A stretch of DNA of 64,000 nucleotides, taken from NCBI RefSeq assembly GCF_003586445.1, contig NZ_CP030028.1:1316501-1380500 (forward strand), in the 5' to 3' direction. Numbering within the stretch: position 1 is the stretch's first letter; each line of letters starts with the position of its first letter. Below are positions 9,496-18,975 of the stretch, one piece after another. Source of the DNA: Bacillus sp. Y1 (GTDB lineage: Bacteria; Bacillota; Bacilli; Bacillales; Cytobacillaceae). The translations under genes and the position numbers were made by a program. Below the pieces are notes generated by a model. It had not been told where the DNA came from, did not search any database, and saw nothing but the letters and a program-made list of their open reading frames with translations.

Positions 9496-12081
9496 ATGGA
9501 TTTTCAATCAATGACTGAACGGGTGCAGGTGGCGTTTTCGGAGGCTCAAGCGCTAGCCAGAAAATCAAACCATCAAGAGATTGACGAAGCTCACCTTTTT
9601 ATTTCTCTTTTCAAAGAACAGGACAGTTTAGCAACTATGATAATAGAACGTCTACAGCTTTCAGTGGATCCGTACTTAGAACAGCTGGAGCAAATTAGAG
9701 AGAGAAAGCCCGAGGTATTAAGCGGAAATACACAAACCAATATATATATAACATCTCTCCTTCAAAAACTTCTCCTCCAAGCAGAAAAAGAGAAGGATGC
9801 ACTAGAGGATCATTACATGTCTGTAGAACATTTAATGTTAGCAGCAACTAGCATACATGAAACGACATTTAGTCAATATTTAAAGAAACATAATATTAGT
9901 AAGAAAAGATTATTTGAAGTTATTTATGAGATTAGGGGGAATCAAAAGGTGACTTCACAGAATCCGGAATCAACTTATGATGTATTAAATAAATATGGAC
10001 GTGACTTAGTAGAAGAGGTTAAAAAGGGAAAGACGGATCCTGTAATTGGACGGGATGCGGAGATACGGAATGTGATTCGAATTTTGTCGCGGAAAACGAA
10101 AAACAATCCTGTTTTAATTGGAGAACCAGGAGTTGGAAAAACGGCCATTGTCGAGGGACTTGCTCAAAGAATTGTTAGAAAAGATGTACCGGAAGGGTTA
10201 AAGGATAAAACCGTTTTTTCACTTGATATGAGTGCTTTAATCGCAGGTGCAAAATTTCGAGGTGAATTTGAGGAAAGATTAAAAGCAGTATTAAATGAAG
10301 TTAAGAAGAGTGATGGTCGGATTCTTCTATTTATCGACGAGCTTCATACAATCGTAGGAGCTGGGAAAACAGAAGGGGCGATGGATGCTGGTAATATGTT
10401 AAAGCCAATGCTTGCTCGAGGAGAGCTGCATTGTATAGGTGCAACAACTCTTGAGGAACATCGAAAATACATTGAAAAAGATCCTGCATTAGAACGCCGT
10501 TTCCAGCAGGTGGTCGTTCAGGAACCGAATGTGGAGGATACCATTTCTATTTTGAGAGGGCTTAAGGAACGATTTGAAATTCATCACGGAGTTAATATTC
10601 ATGATCGAGCAATCGTTACAGCAGCCAAATTGTCTGACCGGTATATTACAGATCGCTTTTTGCCGGATAAAGCAATTGATTTAGTTGATGAAGCTTGTGC
10701 CTTAATTCGTACCGAAATCGATTCGATGCCAACTGAATTAGACGAAGTATCTCGGAGAGTCATGCAATTAGAGATAGAAGAAGCCGCATTAGTGAAAGAA
10801 GAAGATAGTCAAAGTAAAGAACGACTTCATCATCTACAAAAGGAACTGGCAGACGTAAGGGAAAAAGTCGCTACAATGAAGGCTAAGTGGCTTACAGAAA
10901 AAGAAGGAATTCAAAAGGTCCAAGTAAAACGAGAACAATTAGAGAATTTAAGAAGAGAGCTTGAAGATGCAGAAAACCAATATGATTTAAATCGTGCAGC
11001 AGAACTTCGACATGGAAAAATTCCGACAGCTGAAAAAGAGCTTCAACTGTTGGAGGAAGAAATGAATTCGAAGCAAGGGGAACGATTGCTTCGTGAAGAG
11101 GTTACAGAGGAGGAAATCGCAAATATCGTATCTCGATGGACAGGTATCCCTGTTGTAAAGTTAGTAGAAGGAGAAAGAGAGAAGCTTCTTCGGCTAGAAA
11201 GCATTTTACAAGACCGGGTAGTTGGACAATCTGAAGCGGTTGAGCTCGTTTCTGACGCCGTTTTACGAGCGCGGGCTGGAATAAAGGATCCCAATCGACC
11301 AATTGGCTCGTTTATTTTCCTTGGACCAACAGGTGTTGGTAAAACAGAATTAGCGAAAGCACTTGCGCAAGTATTATTCGATAGCGAGGAACAAATCATT
11401 CGAATTGATATGTCTGAATACATGGAAAAGCATGCCGTTTCTAGATTAATTGGTGCTCCTCCTGGGTATGTCGGTTATGAAGAAGGCGGACAACTAACAG
11501 AAGCGGTGAGAAGAAAGCCTTATTCAGTGATTCTTTTAGATGAAATAGAGAAGGCTCATCCTGAAGTTTTTAATATTTTATTACAAATGTTAGATGATGG
11601 AAGAATTACTGATTCTCAAGGAAGAACGGTAGATTTTAAAAATACAATAATTATTATGACATCCAACATTGGTTCTCATATATTGTTAGAAAGCCAATCC
11701 AATAAGGATGAGGGAAAGGAAAGAGTACTTGAGTTATTAAGAACTCATTTCCGCCCGGAATTTTTAAATCGAATAGACGAAATTATTACCTTTAACCCTT
11801 TAGATTTATCAGCGATTAAAGAAATTGTTAGCAAACTAATAAATGAATTGAGTCAGCGGGTTAAGGAACAAAATATACATGTGGAAATATCGGATACAGC
11901 AAGAGAGTATATTGCTACACATGGATTTGACCCTGTATACGGTGCTAGACCTTTAAAAAGATATATTCAGCGAAATATTGAGACCCTATTAGCTAGGGAA
12001 ATTATTTCAGGTAAAGTTAAGGAGAAAAACACTGTACAGATTGAATTGATAGACGGTAAAATAAAATTAAATATCCTTTGA
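9496..12081 (+). CDS. clpB: ClpB protein disaggregase (Hsp100)
   Basis: ClpB is a hexameric cytoplasmic AAA+ chaperone that rescues aggregated proteins with DnaK. The 861 residues show an N-terminal repeat domain, a first AAA+ module (Walker A GEPGVGKT at 209-216), a long coiled-coil middle domain at about 405-540, and a second AAA+ module (GPTGVGKT at 610-617). The length of the middle domain separates it from ClpC and ClpE. No ClpP-binding loop of the IGF/LGF type was noticed. The start is ATG 9496 with AAAGGAGG upstream. B. subtilis 168 lacks clpB, so this is a difference within an otherwise shared region. Confidence 0.94.
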   Translation: MDFQSMTERVQVAFSEAQALARKSNHQEIDEAHLFISLFKEQDSLATMIIERLQLSVDPYLEQLEQIRERKPEVLSGNTQTNIYITSLLQKLLLQAEKEKDALEDHYMSVEHLMLAATSIHETTFSQYLKKHNISKKRLFEVIYEIRGNQKVTSQNPESTYDVLNKYGRDLVEEVKKGKTDPVIGRDAEIRNVIRILSRKTKNNPVLIGEPGVGKTAIVEGLAQRIVRKDVPEGLKDKTVFSLDMSALIAGAKFRGEFEERLKAVLNEVKKSDGRILLFIDELHTIVGAGKTEGAMDAGNMLKPMLARGELHCIGATTLEEHRKYIEKDPALERRFQQVVVQEPNVEDTISILRGLKERFEIHHGVNIHDRAIVTAAKLSDRYITDRFLPDKAIDLVDEACALIRTEIDSMPTELDEVSRRVMQLEIEEAALVKEEDSQSKERLHHLQKELADVREKVATMKAKWLTEKEGIQKVQVKREQLENLRRELEDAENQYDLNRAAELRHGKIPTAEKELQLLEEEMNSKQGERLLREEVTEEEIANIVSRWTGIPVVKLVEGEREKLLRLESILQDRVVGQSEAVELVSDAVLRARAGIKDPNRPIGSFIFLGPTGVGKTELAKALAQVLFDSEEQIIRIDMSEYMEKHAVSRLIGAPPGYVGYEEGGQLTEAVRRKPYSVILLDEIEKAHPEVFNILLQMLDDGRITDSQGRTVDFKNTIIIMTSNIGSHILLESQSNKDEGKERVLELLRTHFRPEFLNRIDEIITFNPLDLSAIKEIVSKLINELSQRVKEQNIHVEISDTAREYIATHGFDPVYGARPLKRYIQRNIETLLAREIISGKVKEKNTVQIELIDGKIKLNIL

Positions 12082-12089
12082 TCAAATTA

Positions 12090-12122
12090 AAAAGTCATCC
12101 TTTGAATATGGATGACTTTTTT
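12090..12122. terminator. Bidirectional terminator between clpB and yjzD
   Basis: AAAAGTCATCC pairs with GGATGACTTTT in an eleven-base perfect stem with a nine-base loop. T-runs appear on both strands, so it can end clpB and the convergent yjzD. Confidence 0.88.
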
Positions 12123-12141
12123 CAAACATTTTTTATAAAGA

Positions 12142-12330
12142 TTAATGTGTTTCATGACCGCTTGGCTCATTCGGTAAAACAGCACCAATAACAAAAATTA
12201 GTACCGTAACAATCACTCCAACTATGGCACCGGTTTCAAAATGAAACGCAACTCCAATCATGGACGAAACGACGTATGAAAGCATTTGTACTAATAAGAA
12301 CGTCCAGAAAAATGTCCAAAAGTAACTCAT
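12142..12330 (-). CDS. yjzD: Small membrane protein YjzD (DUF2929-like)
   Basis: This 62-residue protein has two hydrophobic segments: MSYFWTFFWTFLLVQMLSYV at the N-terminus and GAIVGVIVTVLIFVIGAVLP. The ATG at 12330 lies about seven bases after AAGAGGTG. A GTG nine bases further upstream overlaps that ribosome site and is less likely. The sequence and the place after yjzC agree with B. subtilis YjzD of the DUF2929 family, whose function is unknown. It is convergent with clpB. Confidence 0.78.
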   Translation of the reverse strand: MSYFWTFFWTFLLVQMLSYVVSSMIGVAFHFETGAIVGVIVTVLIFVIGAVLPNEPSGHETH

Positions 12331-12399
12331 TTTTTTCACCTCTTACATATTGAAATCTTCATTCATCTTATCATATTGCAATAAAATAATAAATGAATA

Positions 12400-12427
12400 T
12401 TGACAAAACAAGGTAGAAATTTATCAG
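12400..12427 (+). promoter_or_regulatory. Candidate sigma-A promoter for yjaU
   Basis: A perfect TTGACA (12400-12405) is followed 16 bases later by TATCAG (12422-12427), a four-of-six -10. It lies about 95 bases upstream of the yjaU start. The intergenic space between yjzD and yjaU holds no other recognised element. Confidence 0.45.
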
Positions 12428-12519
12428 TCAATCCACCGAATTTAGGCTAATCTCCCTTTCATTTTAAATAATGATTCATACATTATTATGAGCAAAATGA
12501 CGTTGAAGGAGTTTTTAGT

Positions 12520-13257
12520 ATGGAGAACCGAAACTTTAAACTGGATACCGAATGGAATATGATTCATTATCCCGAAAAACCACGCGGTTTCGGTATCTTA
12601 ATTATTGGTGATGAAAGACATTTTGTTGATGAGAAAAGTAGTTTTTGGACGCAAAATGAAGGGAAATGGACACTCATTCAAAAGCTCAGAGAATCAGGCT
12701 ACACGGTCTTTTATTCCAACCTTTACGGAAAGCATTGGGGAAGTGACAAGGCAGTTAAGCTAGCGAAAAGACTCTATGAGTATATTATCCGAACGGAAAT
12801 AATTAATGAAAATATTCATATTTTAGCTGAAGGTATGGGAGCACTTGTTGCCTTAAAGCTCATTGATATGATGGAGGAAAATATTCGTTCAACGGTGCTT
12901 ATTAACCCTATTCTTTCTTTAAAAGACCATTTAGAGCAGGAAAAGGAGCATAAATTCTTTTATAAGAAGCTTATGAGAGAACTGTCTCAATCCTACGAAA
13001 AAGAGCATCATCAGATTGTTGAGTTACTAATAAGTGAGCAGGGTGACCGACATGTGAAGCCGAAAACCCCAACGAAGATTATTCATGTCCTGTCCGGAAA
13101 TCGTGCATATAAACAATCCAATTTACTAAAAGAATTGTCAGTGAAGTGGGAGGATACGAATGCACCTGTTACTGTGTGTTATATGCTGCCAGAGAAAAAA
13201 CAGCAAATCGCTCAACAGGTTACAAAATTTTTAAAACAGCATGAAAAAGTACTGTAA
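12520..13257 (+). CDS. YjaU-like alpha/beta-hydrolase fold protein, probable pseudoenzyme
   Basis: The 245 residues have the strand-helix pattern of an alpha/beta hydrolase. The core RGFGILIIGD is at 22-31 and the nucleophile elbow ILAEGMGALVAL at 101-112. That elbow aligns with the usual G-H-S-M-G, but the catalytic Ser is replaced by Gly105. Hydrolase chemistry is therefore unlikely unless another residue takes over. There is no signal peptide. The start is ATG 12520 behind GAAGGAG. Position between yjzD and med is that of B. subtilis yjaU, and the call is by synteny and fold. Function is unknown. Confidence 0.7.
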   Translation: MENRNFKLDTEWNMIHYPEKPRGFGILIIGDERHFVDEKSSFWTQNEGKWTLIQKLRESGYTVFYSNLYGKHWGSDKAVKLAKRLYEYIIRTEIINENIHILAEGMGALVALKLIDMMEENIRSTVLINPILSLKDHLEQEKEHKFFYKKLMRELSQSYEKEHHQIVELLISEQGDRHVKPKTPTKIIHVLSGNRAYKQSNLLKELSVKWEDTNAPVTVCYMLPEKKQQIAQQVTKFLKQHEKVL

Positions 13258-13280
13258 TAAAGAACTAAGAATATTGGTGA

Positions 13281-13327
13281 CTCCCTGAGCATATACTGGT
13301 ATATCGAGTAACAGGGAGGCTTTTTTT
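13281..13327 (+). terminator. Terminator-like hairpin carrying the yjaV ribosome site
   Basis: CTCCCTG (13281-13287) pairs with CAGGGAG (13312-13318), with an inner ATATAC/GTATAT stem and a seven-base T-run at 13321-13327. The distal arm contains the GGGAGG ribosome site of the next gene, whose ATG follows directly at 13328. It may end transcription after yjaU or hide the ribosome site in read-through RNA. Confidence 0.6.
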
Positions 13328-13840
13328 ATGGACAAGGTACTTGTACTTGGAGCTTTGGAGGAGCTCGGATTCGAAATGACCGCTTTACTATTAGAAGAAG
13401 GCTATGAAGTAAAAGGGATTCATCTTCAAACAGGAGACGAAAGGATCTATAACGATAGAAGGATGGAGATTGGAAGAAATGCAAATTTTAAAGAAATTGG
13501 TTTAAATGAGTGGCTTCAACAAGGTGATTTCACTACAGCATCAACTTGGGTTTTTCTGAATGGCTTTGACGAAAACGTAAAGAGTGTTTGGATGGATGAA
13601 TATAGCAAGGTAAATAGGAAGTTACAGTCCATTGCTTCAAATTCTAAATCCTCAATTGTATTTATTCAGCCTTTCACAGAGTGGGAGAAACGAAATGATA
13701 ATGAATATGATGGAAATGTAATGTGTTTTTTTGTATCGTTATCCCATAAATTAAATGGTAGTAATGTAGGTGAAGAATTTGAACGAAAAGAGTTTTCTTC
13801 CATCTTTAGAGCAATAATGGACGTTATTGGATTTCGGTGA
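13328..13840 (+). CDS. YjaV-like Rossmann-fold protein, degenerate dinucleotide site
   Basis: The 170-residue protein begins with a Rossmann strand, KVLVLGALEELGFEMTALL. The extended SDR motif GxxGxxG is changed to GALEELG, with the middle Gly replaced by Glu11, so normal NAD(P) binding is doubtful. The catalytic YxxxK pair of SDR enzymes is not seen and the protein is half the usual length. Its place after yjaU is that of B. subtilis yjaV. The ribosome site GGGAGG lies in a hairpin arm. Function is unknown. Confidence 0.65.
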   Translation: MDKVLVLGALEELGFEMTALLLEEGYEVKGIHLQTGDERIYNDRRMEIGRNANFKEIGLNEWLQQGDFTTASTWVFLNGFDENVKSVWMDEYSKVNRKLQSIASNSKSSIVFIQPFTEWEKRNDNEYDGNVMCFFVSLSHKLNGSNVGEEFERKEFSSIFRAIMDVIGFR

Positions 13841-13955
13841 AACAAAAAAAACTTTTCATTCTTTATATGTTAAAGGTAAAATGTAATAGATAAATAGTAA
13901 GTGAATTGGACTTTCATTTTTTAGTTGAGTGTCCTTTTGAAAGGCGGAAAAGAAA

Positions 13956-14918
13956 ATGCGTAAGATGTTTGTTCGGGTTGGAGTGTTACTTCTTTTAAGC
14001 CTACCCTTCCTGACAAGCTGTGGACAACCTATGTCTTCTGGCGAGCTGAAAAAGGTCGGATTATTGGTGCCAGAAACAATCAACGATCAGGTTTGGGGAA
14101 CCAAAGGGTATAAAGGAATGTTAAAAATTCAATCCCGTTTTAAAGTTGACGTTTATTATAAAGAAGACATGAACTCAGAGGCAATCGTTGAAAGAGCAGT
14201 AAAAGAGTTTGAGCAAAAAGGTGTTAATCTCATTTTTGGGCATGGCAATGAGTACGGTCCATATTTTAACAACCTAGCAGATAAGTACCCTGAAATACAT
14301 TTTGTGAGTTTTAACAGTGATGCTCATGAGGAAAATACAACGAGCTTAAACTTTGAAGCATATGCTATGGGTTTTTTTGGTGGAATGGTAGCAGGTAAGA
14401 TGACAAAAACCAATGAAATAGGGATTATCGCTGCATATGAATGGCAGCCAGAAGTAAAAGGATTCCTTGAGGGAGCTCAATACCAAAATAAGGATATAGC
14501 TGTACAAATCGATTATGTCGGCCATTGGGACGATGATGATAAGGCCTTAAGCTTTTTGGATCATATGATGAGGAACAAGGTGGATGTAATCTATCCAGCT
14601 GGTGATGGATACAATGTGCCAGTTATTGAGAAAATAAAAGAAAATGGATTGTATGCAATAGGTTTTATTTCCGATCAGTCTGATTTAGGGGAATCAACTG
14701 TTCTGACTAGCACCGTTCAGCATGTAGATAGACTATATGAATTAGTTGCTGAAAAATACAGCAAGAACGAGTTGCAATCAGGAAACCTTACCTTTGATTT
14801 TCAAGATAATGTGATCTCCTTAGGGAAATTCAGCCCCGATGTGGACCAAGCATTTGAAGAAGAAATAACTGCTTTAATTACAAAGTATAAAGAAACTGGT
14901 GAATTGCCAAATCAATAG
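13956..14918 (+). CDS. med: Med-like lipoprotein of the BMP/PnrA family
   Basis: The 320-residue protein has a lipoprotein signal ending in FLTSC (Cys22), followed by a periplasmic-binding fold of the Bmp type (KVGLLVPETINDQVWGTKGYKGM, then GFFGGMVAGKMTK). B. subtilis Med is a positive regulator of comK expression and competence. Its place upstream of comZ and the binding-protein fold support the same name here. An actual ligand is not known. The lipobox suggests the mature protein is anchored outside the membrane. ATG 13956 follows GAAAGGCGG. Confidence 0.85.
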   Translation: MRKMFVRVGVLLLLSLPFLTSCGQPMSSGELKKVGLLVPETINDQVWGTKGYKGMLKIQSRFKVDVYYKEDMNSEAIVERAVKEFEQKGVNLIFGHGNEYGPYFNNLADKYPEIHFVSFNSDAHEENTTSLNFEAYAMGFFGGMVAGKMTKTNEIGIIAAYEWQPEVKGFLEGAQYQNKDIAVQIDYVGHWDDDDKALSFLDHMMRNKVDVIYPAGDGYNVPVIEKIKENGLYAIGFISDQSDLGESTVLTSTVQHVDRLYELVAEKYSKNELQSGNLTFDFQDNVISLGKFSPDVDQAFEEEITALITKYKETGELPNQ

Positions 14919-14931
14919 GAGGATTTTCAAC

Positions 14932-15120
14932 ATGTCTCAAGACAAAACAATGGAATTTATGGGGATTGCTATGAAATATTTACCGGAGGCTAAGGAGCAA
15001 TTAGAAAATGCAGGTATTGAATTATCTATGGAGCTCATTCAGCCATTTATGACGTTGTTTACGAAAGTCATGCAGGAAGCATATGAACTTGGCGTAAAAG
15101 ATGCAAAGCAAGAAGAATAA
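14932..15120 (+). CDS. comZ: Competence regulator ComZ
   Basis: This 62-residue acidic helical protein starts at ATG 14932, after TAGGAGGA, and begins MSQDKTMEFMGIAMKYLPEA. An in-frame ATG 33 bases upstream lies inside med. In B. subtilis ComZ is encoded in the med transcript and lowers comG expression. The length and order match. The last residues are lysine- and glutamate-rich. It is 13 bases from the med stop, so one operon is likely. Confidence 0.85.
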   Translation: MSQDKTMEFMGIAMKYLPEAKEQLENAGIELSMELIQPFMTLFTKVMQEAYELGVKDAKQEE

Positions 15121-15121
15121 A

Positions 15122-15166
15122 AACAAGGCTGATTCTCGAACAATAGAGATATCAGCCTTGTTTTAT
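15122..15166. terminator. Bidirectional terminator after comZ
   Basis: A perfect twelve-base stem, AACAAGGCTGAT with ATCAGCCTTGTT, is followed by TTTT on the plus strand. The minus strand also has a T-run, so it may serve the convergent gene at 15167. Confidence 0.9.
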
Positions 15167-15496
15167 TTATTTTTTAGAGTTTAAAAATGATGAAATGACC
15201 GGCTTGATTTGCTTATATAAAGGCTTTAGGCTTTGTGCAGATGTCATTAATGTGTCAAAATGATTCATAAGTTCTGGTATATTTACATTGTTTATTGCTT
15301 TTTCGATTGCTGTTTGGTTTTTAGGACTATTGTTCAAAGATTCGTCTTTTGGGTGTGACCGTCTTTTTCCAAATAGCCATTCATGCTCGGACATTCCTTC
15401 AACACTTTCCATTTGCTCCGTCTCTTGATTGGTTTCTTTTCTAGATGGAAACATTAGTGCTGAAAAGGGATCTCTTTCATCTTTATTACTCAGCAT
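15167..15496 (-). CDS. Hypothetical protein (positional counterpart of yjzB)
   Basis: The second of two adjacent ATG codons (15496) lies six bases after AAAGGAGGT and gives 109 residues. The protein is charged and has no membrane segment. The middle is polar and probably disordered, with EHEWLFGKRRSHPKDES. The C-terminal part is helical and ends SLKPLYKQIKPVISSFLNSKK (short stretches only). It occupies the slot between comZ and fabHA where B. subtilis carries yjzB, but sequence relation could not be judged. The ending faintly recalls spore coat-associated proteins such as YppG/YqfQ, which is only a guess. Confidence 0.65.
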   Translation of the reverse strand: MLSNKDERDPFSALMFPSRKETNQETEQMESVEGMSEHEWLFGKRRSHPKDESLNNSPKNQTAIEKAINNVNIPELMNHFDTLMTSAQSLKPLYKQIKPVISSFLNSKK

Positions 15497-15592
15497 CATT
15501 CTACCTCCTTTCGCCCTTATTAATAGGTTATGAAAAGGAATATAGAATGTATGGACGATAGAAGGGGAATGTACATAAATAGGATAAAAAGA

Positions 15593-15640
15593 TTGATAAA
15601 ACGGGGAACTACTGTTAAAATTTTAGTACCAAGTCATAAT
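15593..15640 (+). promoter_or_regulatory. fabHA promoter with FapR-type operator
   Basis: TTGATA (15593-15598) and TAAAAT (15616-15621) are 17 bases apart, each five of six to consensus. TTTAGTACCAAGTCATAAT (15622-15640) begins right after the -10 and matches the FapR operator form TTAGTACCTRGTCTTAA. In B. subtilis FapR represses fabHA-fabF and releases DNA on binding malonyl-CoA. The placement across the expected start point fits repression. Confidence 0.85.
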
Positions 15641-15679
15641 AATTGATAATAAGTGTAGTTATATAAAGGAGCTGGGAAC

Positions 15680-16612
15680 ATGAAGGCGGGAATTATCGGT
15701 ATTGGTAGATGTCTTCCAGATAAAGTGTTAACAAACGCGGATTTAGAAAAAATAGTCGACACCTCTGACGAATGGATTCGCACACGAACAGGTATTGAAG
15801 AAAGAAGAATAGCTGAAAAAGATGTCAATACATCCGATTTAGGCTTCGAAGCTGCAAAAAAAGCAATTGAAGATGCGGAGATTTCACCTGAGGAAATTGG
15901 CTTAATATTAGTAGCAACGGTGACACCAGATCAACCGTTTCCTTCTGTCGCTTGTATGTTACAGGAGAAATTAGGTGCAGTAAATGCTGCGGCAATGGAT
16001 ATTAGTGCGGCATGTGCAGGATTTATGTACGGAATGATTACCGCTAAGCAGTTTATTGAGAGTGACAGCTATAAATATGTGCTAGTAGTTGGTGTTGAGA
16101 AATTATCAAAAATTACGGATTGGCAAGACCGAAATACAGCTGTATTGTTTGGTGATGGTGCTGGAGCAGTTGTCATGGGAAAAGTAACGGAAGGTAGAGG
16201 TATACTGTCTTTCGAACTTGGAGCTGACGGTACAGGTGGAAAGCATCTTTACCAGGAAGATTACATCGTAATGAATGGTAGAGAGGTATTCAAATTCGCA
16301 GTCAGACAAATGGGAGAAAGTAGCGTGAATGTTCTTGAGAAGGCAGGGCTTTCAAAGGAAGACGTTGACTTTTTAATTCCCCATCAGGCGAATATTCGAA
16401 TTATGGAGGCTTCAAGACAAAGGTTAGAGCTTCCTGAAGAAAAGATGTCGAAAACAGTTGATAAATATGGAAATACCTCAGCAGCATCCATTCCGATCTC
16501 ATTAGTAGAAGAGGTAGAAGCTGGTAAAATAAAAGAAGATGATTTGATCGTTATGGTAGGCTTTGGTGGAGGATTAACTTGGGGTGCCATAGCCATGCGT
16601 TGGGGCAAGTAA
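15680..16612 (+). CDS. fabHA: Beta-ketoacyl-ACP synthase III
   Basis: FabH starts fatty acid synthesis by condensing acyl-CoA with malonyl-ACP; in Bacilli branched primers are favoured. The 310 residues carry the catalytic Cys112 in SAACAGF, the His in IPHQANIRI (about 238) and the Asn in GNTSAAS (about 268). ATG 15680 follows AAAGGAGC. It is 48 bases upstream of fabF in the order of B. subtilis, which supports the fabHA name over the second paralogue fabHB. Confidence 0.94.
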   Translation: MKAGIIGIGRCLPDKVLTNADLEKIVDTSDEWIRTRTGIEERRIAEKDVNTSDLGFEAAKKAIEDAEISPEEIGLILVATVTPDQPFPSVACMLQEKLGAVNAAAMDISAACAGFMYGMITAKQFIESDSYKYVLVVGVEKLSKITDWQDRNTAVLFGDGAGAVVMGKVTEGRGILSFELGADGTGGKHLYQEDYIVMNGREVFKFAVRQMGESSVNVLEKAGLSKEDVDFLIPHQANIRIMEASRQRLELPEEKMSKTVDKYGNTSAASIPISLVEEVEAGKIKEDDLIVMVGFGGGLTWGAIAMRWGK

Positions 16613-16660
16613 TTATATAAGTTATTATATTTATTAAGAAAAGCAAAGGAGTTGCCAGAC

Positions 16661-17899
16661 ATGACAAAGAAAAGAGTTGTTGTAACAGGAGTTGGCGCTG
16701 TTACTCCAGTTGGTAATAACGTTGAAACAGCATGGAACAATGTATTAGCAGGTGTATCTGGTGTAGGACCGCTTACAAGACTAAATGCAGATGAATACCC
16801 AGCAAAAGTAGCTGCAGAGGTAAAGGACTTCCAAGTTGAAGATTTTATTGATAAAAAAGATGCTCGAAAAATGGATCGTTTCACTCATTATGCAGTAGCA
16901 GCAGCAAAGATGGCGGTTGAAGATTCAGGACTTGAGATTAATGACAGCAACTCGCATAATATTGGTGTTTGGATTGGATCGGGTATCGGTGGAATGGAGA
17001 CGTTTGAAAGTCAGTATGAGACGTTTTTAAGTCGAGGTTATCGAAGAGTTAGTCCGTTCTTCGTACCAATGATGATTCCGGATATGGCAACAGGTCAGGT
17101 TTCAATTACACTAGGAGCAAGAGGATTTAACTCTTGTACAGTAACTGCTTGTGCGACGGGTACAAATTCAATTGGTGATGCCTTTAAGGTTATTCAACGA
17201 GGTGATGCAGTTGCAATGGTAACTGGTGGAGCGGAGGCACCTATTACAAAAATGTCTGTTGCAGGTTTTTGTGCAAACACAGCACTATCAACGAATCCGG
17301 ACCCAAGTAAGGCAAGCCGTCCTTTTGATCTAAATCGTGATGGTTTTGTTATTGGAGAAGGAGCAGGAATTGTCGTATTAGAAGAATTGGAACATGCTTT
17401 AGCTCGTGGGGCAAAAATCTATGCAGAAATCGTAGGCTATGGAGCAACAGGTGATGCCTACCACATTACTGCACCAGCACCAGGTGGAGAAGGCGGAGCG
17501 CGTGCAATGAAAATGGCGATAAATGATGCTGGTTTAAACGTCAATGAAGTGGACTACGTGAACGCACATGGAACAAGTACCGATTACAATGATCGCTTTG
17601 AAACATTAGCACTTAAAGAAGTGTTTGGTGAACATGCGTATAAGCTTGCAGTGAGTTCAACAAAGTCTATGACGGGTCACTTGCTTGGAGCAGCAGGGGG
17701 AGTTGAAGCGATCTTTAGCGTATTAGCGATTAAAGAAGGCATGATTCCACCAACGATTAACTATGAAACACCAGACCCAGAATGTGATTTAGACTATGTA
17801 CCAAATGAAGCTAGAAAACAAGAAGTACAAGTAGCGATGAGCAATTCGCTAGGCTTTGGCGGTCATAACGCAACAATTGTTTTTAAAGCATATAAATAA
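16661..17899 (+). CDS. fabF: Beta-ketoacyl-ACP synthase II
   Basis: FabF elongates acyl-ACP chains. ATG 16661 lies nine bases after AAAGGAG and gives 412 residues. A TTG at 16652 is in frame but too close to the ribosome site. Active-site residues are Cys164 in TACATGTNS, His in [11 protein letters not shown] (about 304) and His in [15 protein letters not shown] (about 341). It shares the FapR-controlled transcript with fabHA and is followed by a strong terminator. Confidence 0.96.
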   Translation: MTKKRVVVTGVGAVTPVGNNVETAWNNVLAGVSGVGPLTRLNADEYPAKVAAEVKDFQVEDFIDKKDARKMDRFTHYAVAAAKMAVEDSGLEINDSNSHNIGVWIGSGIGGMETFESQYETFLSRGYRRVSPFFVPMMIPDMATGQVSITLGARGFNSCTVTACATGTNSIGDAFKVIQRGDAVAMVTGGAEAPITKMSVAGFCANTALSTNPDPSKASRPFDLNRDGFVIGEGAGIVVLEELEHALARGAKIYAEIVGYGATGDAYHITAPAPGGEGGARAMKMAINDAGLNVNEVDYVNAHGTSTDYNDRFETLALKEVFGEHAYKLAVSSTKSMTGHLLGAAGGVEAIFSVLAIKEGMIPPTINYETPDPECDLDYVPNEARKQEVQVAMSNSLGFGGHNATIVFKAYK

Positions 17900-17903
17900 A
17901 ACG

Positions 17904-17937
17904 AAACAGAGTGGAGTAATATCCGCTCTGTTTTTTT
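17904..17937 (+). terminator. Terminator of fabHA-fabF
   Basis: AAACAGAGTGGA pairs with TCCGCTCTGTTT (twelve bases, one G-T) around a six-base loop and is followed by a T-run. Confidence 0.92.
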
Positions 17938-18008
17938 ATGGCTTTAATCAAGTTTTGGTTATTCTCTCATAATATGCTATTACAGTGTAAAAGAAATGGG
18001 GGAGTTAG

Positions 18009-18797
18009 GTGGTAGTTGCACGTACGGATGAATGGCTAGACAAAGAATTTTCGAATCCTGTTGCTATATGTGAAAGATTTTTAAAAGAGTTTAACGAAAG
18101 TGAATCAAAGCCTATATATGAATATCTTTCCTCGTTTGGTATGTATCGACCGAACCAAGCAAGCTTTCGAACATATGAGATATTAAAAAAGAAAAAAACA
18201 TGGGAAACGATTAACAATATTTATGAAAAGTATAGAAAAAAGTGGAATGGACCCCAAGTGAATATCTATATTTTCCCCATTACTCAATCTAACACGTCCT
18301 TTTTTAGAGAGCGGAAAACAAGAAAATCGGGGGTTTCTTTTCCAGATAGAATGTTTTTATTTATCGGAGATTATGAGGATGAAAAAGAAATAGAGGCATT
18401 ATTTGTCCATGAATACCATCATGTGTGCCGGATAAAAAAACAAAACAGGGAACCGTTAGAGTTTACTTTACTAGACTCCATTATTTTAGAAGGCTTAGCA
18501 GAATTAGAAGTTGAAAAAAACTGTGGAACAGAATACTTGGCTGATTGGTGTCATTATTATAGTAAGGAAGACATAGAAATGTACATGAAGAAATATATCA
18601 TGCCAAATCTAAAATTGAAAAAAACAGAGGAACAACATGATCGATTATTATTTGGTTTTGGTGCATACCCCAAACTATTAGGTTATGTATGCGGGTATTA
18701 CCTTGTTAGAAAGTATCACAAGGAAAATTACTTTTCTACAAAAACTTCATTTACAATTCCAGGAAAATATTTTATTACGAAAGTCGAAGAAGCCTAG
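18009..18797 (+). CDS. yjaZ: Putative zinc metalloprotease YjaZ (DUF2268)
   Basis: The 262-residue protein has the zinc motif HEYHH (134-138) and a downstream EGLAELE that could give the third ligand, as in DUF2268 proteins. There is no signal peptide, so it is probably cytoplasmic. The start is GTG 18009 after GGGGGAG; no ATG is available near the N-terminus. It sits between fabF and appD as in B. subtilis. Substrates are not known. Confidence 0.85.
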   Translation: MVVARTDEWLDKEFSNPVAICERFLKEFNESESKPIYEYLSSFGMYRPNQASFRTYEILKKKKTWETINNIYEKYRKKWNGPQVNIYIFPITQSNTSFFRERKTRKSGVSFPDRMFLFIGDYEDEKEIEALFVHEYHHVCRIKKQNREPLEFTLLDSIILEGLAELEVEKNCGTEYLADWCHYYSKEDIEMYMKKYIMPNLKLKKTEEQHDRLLFGFGAYPKLLGYVCGYYLVRKYHKENYFSTKTSFTIPGKYFITKVEEA

Positions 18798-18824
18798 TTA
18801 TATCAAGGGTTTCGAATACACTTT

Positions 18825-18850
18825 AAAGCCTTAAAGTAGAGGCTTTTTTT
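18825..18850 (+). terminator. Terminator of yjaZ
   Basis: AAAGCCT pairs with AGGCTTT in a seven-base stem with an eight-base loop, leading into a seven-base T-run. Confidence 0.8.
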
Positions 18851-18892
18851 GTTTTTTCAATAACTTGAATGTTTTCAATTATTAAAAAAATC

Positions 18893-18921
18893 TTGCAATT
18901 GTCATTTAACTGTAATAATAT
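18893..18921 (+). promoter_or_regulatory. Candidate promoter of the app operon
   Basis: TTGCAA (18893-18898) and TAATAT (18916-18921) are 17 bases apart. The region upstream contains an imperfect AT-rich palindrome near 18859-18883 that could bind a regulator such as CodY, but the match to the CodY consensus is poor. Confidence 0.4.
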
Positions 18922-18975
18922 TTTAATCAAATAGAACAATTAACTGAATAATTAAAAAAACGTAAGAGGTGTCCT

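Noticed and set aside
11043..11423. Minus-strand frame of 126 codons in clpB
   Set aside because: It lies opposite the conserved AAA+ module and has Ser-rich shadow composition.
16384..16884. Minus-strand frame of 166 codons across fabHA/fabF
   Set aside because: It is antisense to two highly conserved genes and has no ribosome site.
18859..18883. CodY box upstream of appD
   Set aside because: The palindrome is AT-rich and imperfect, with too many mismatches to AATTTTCWGAAAATT.
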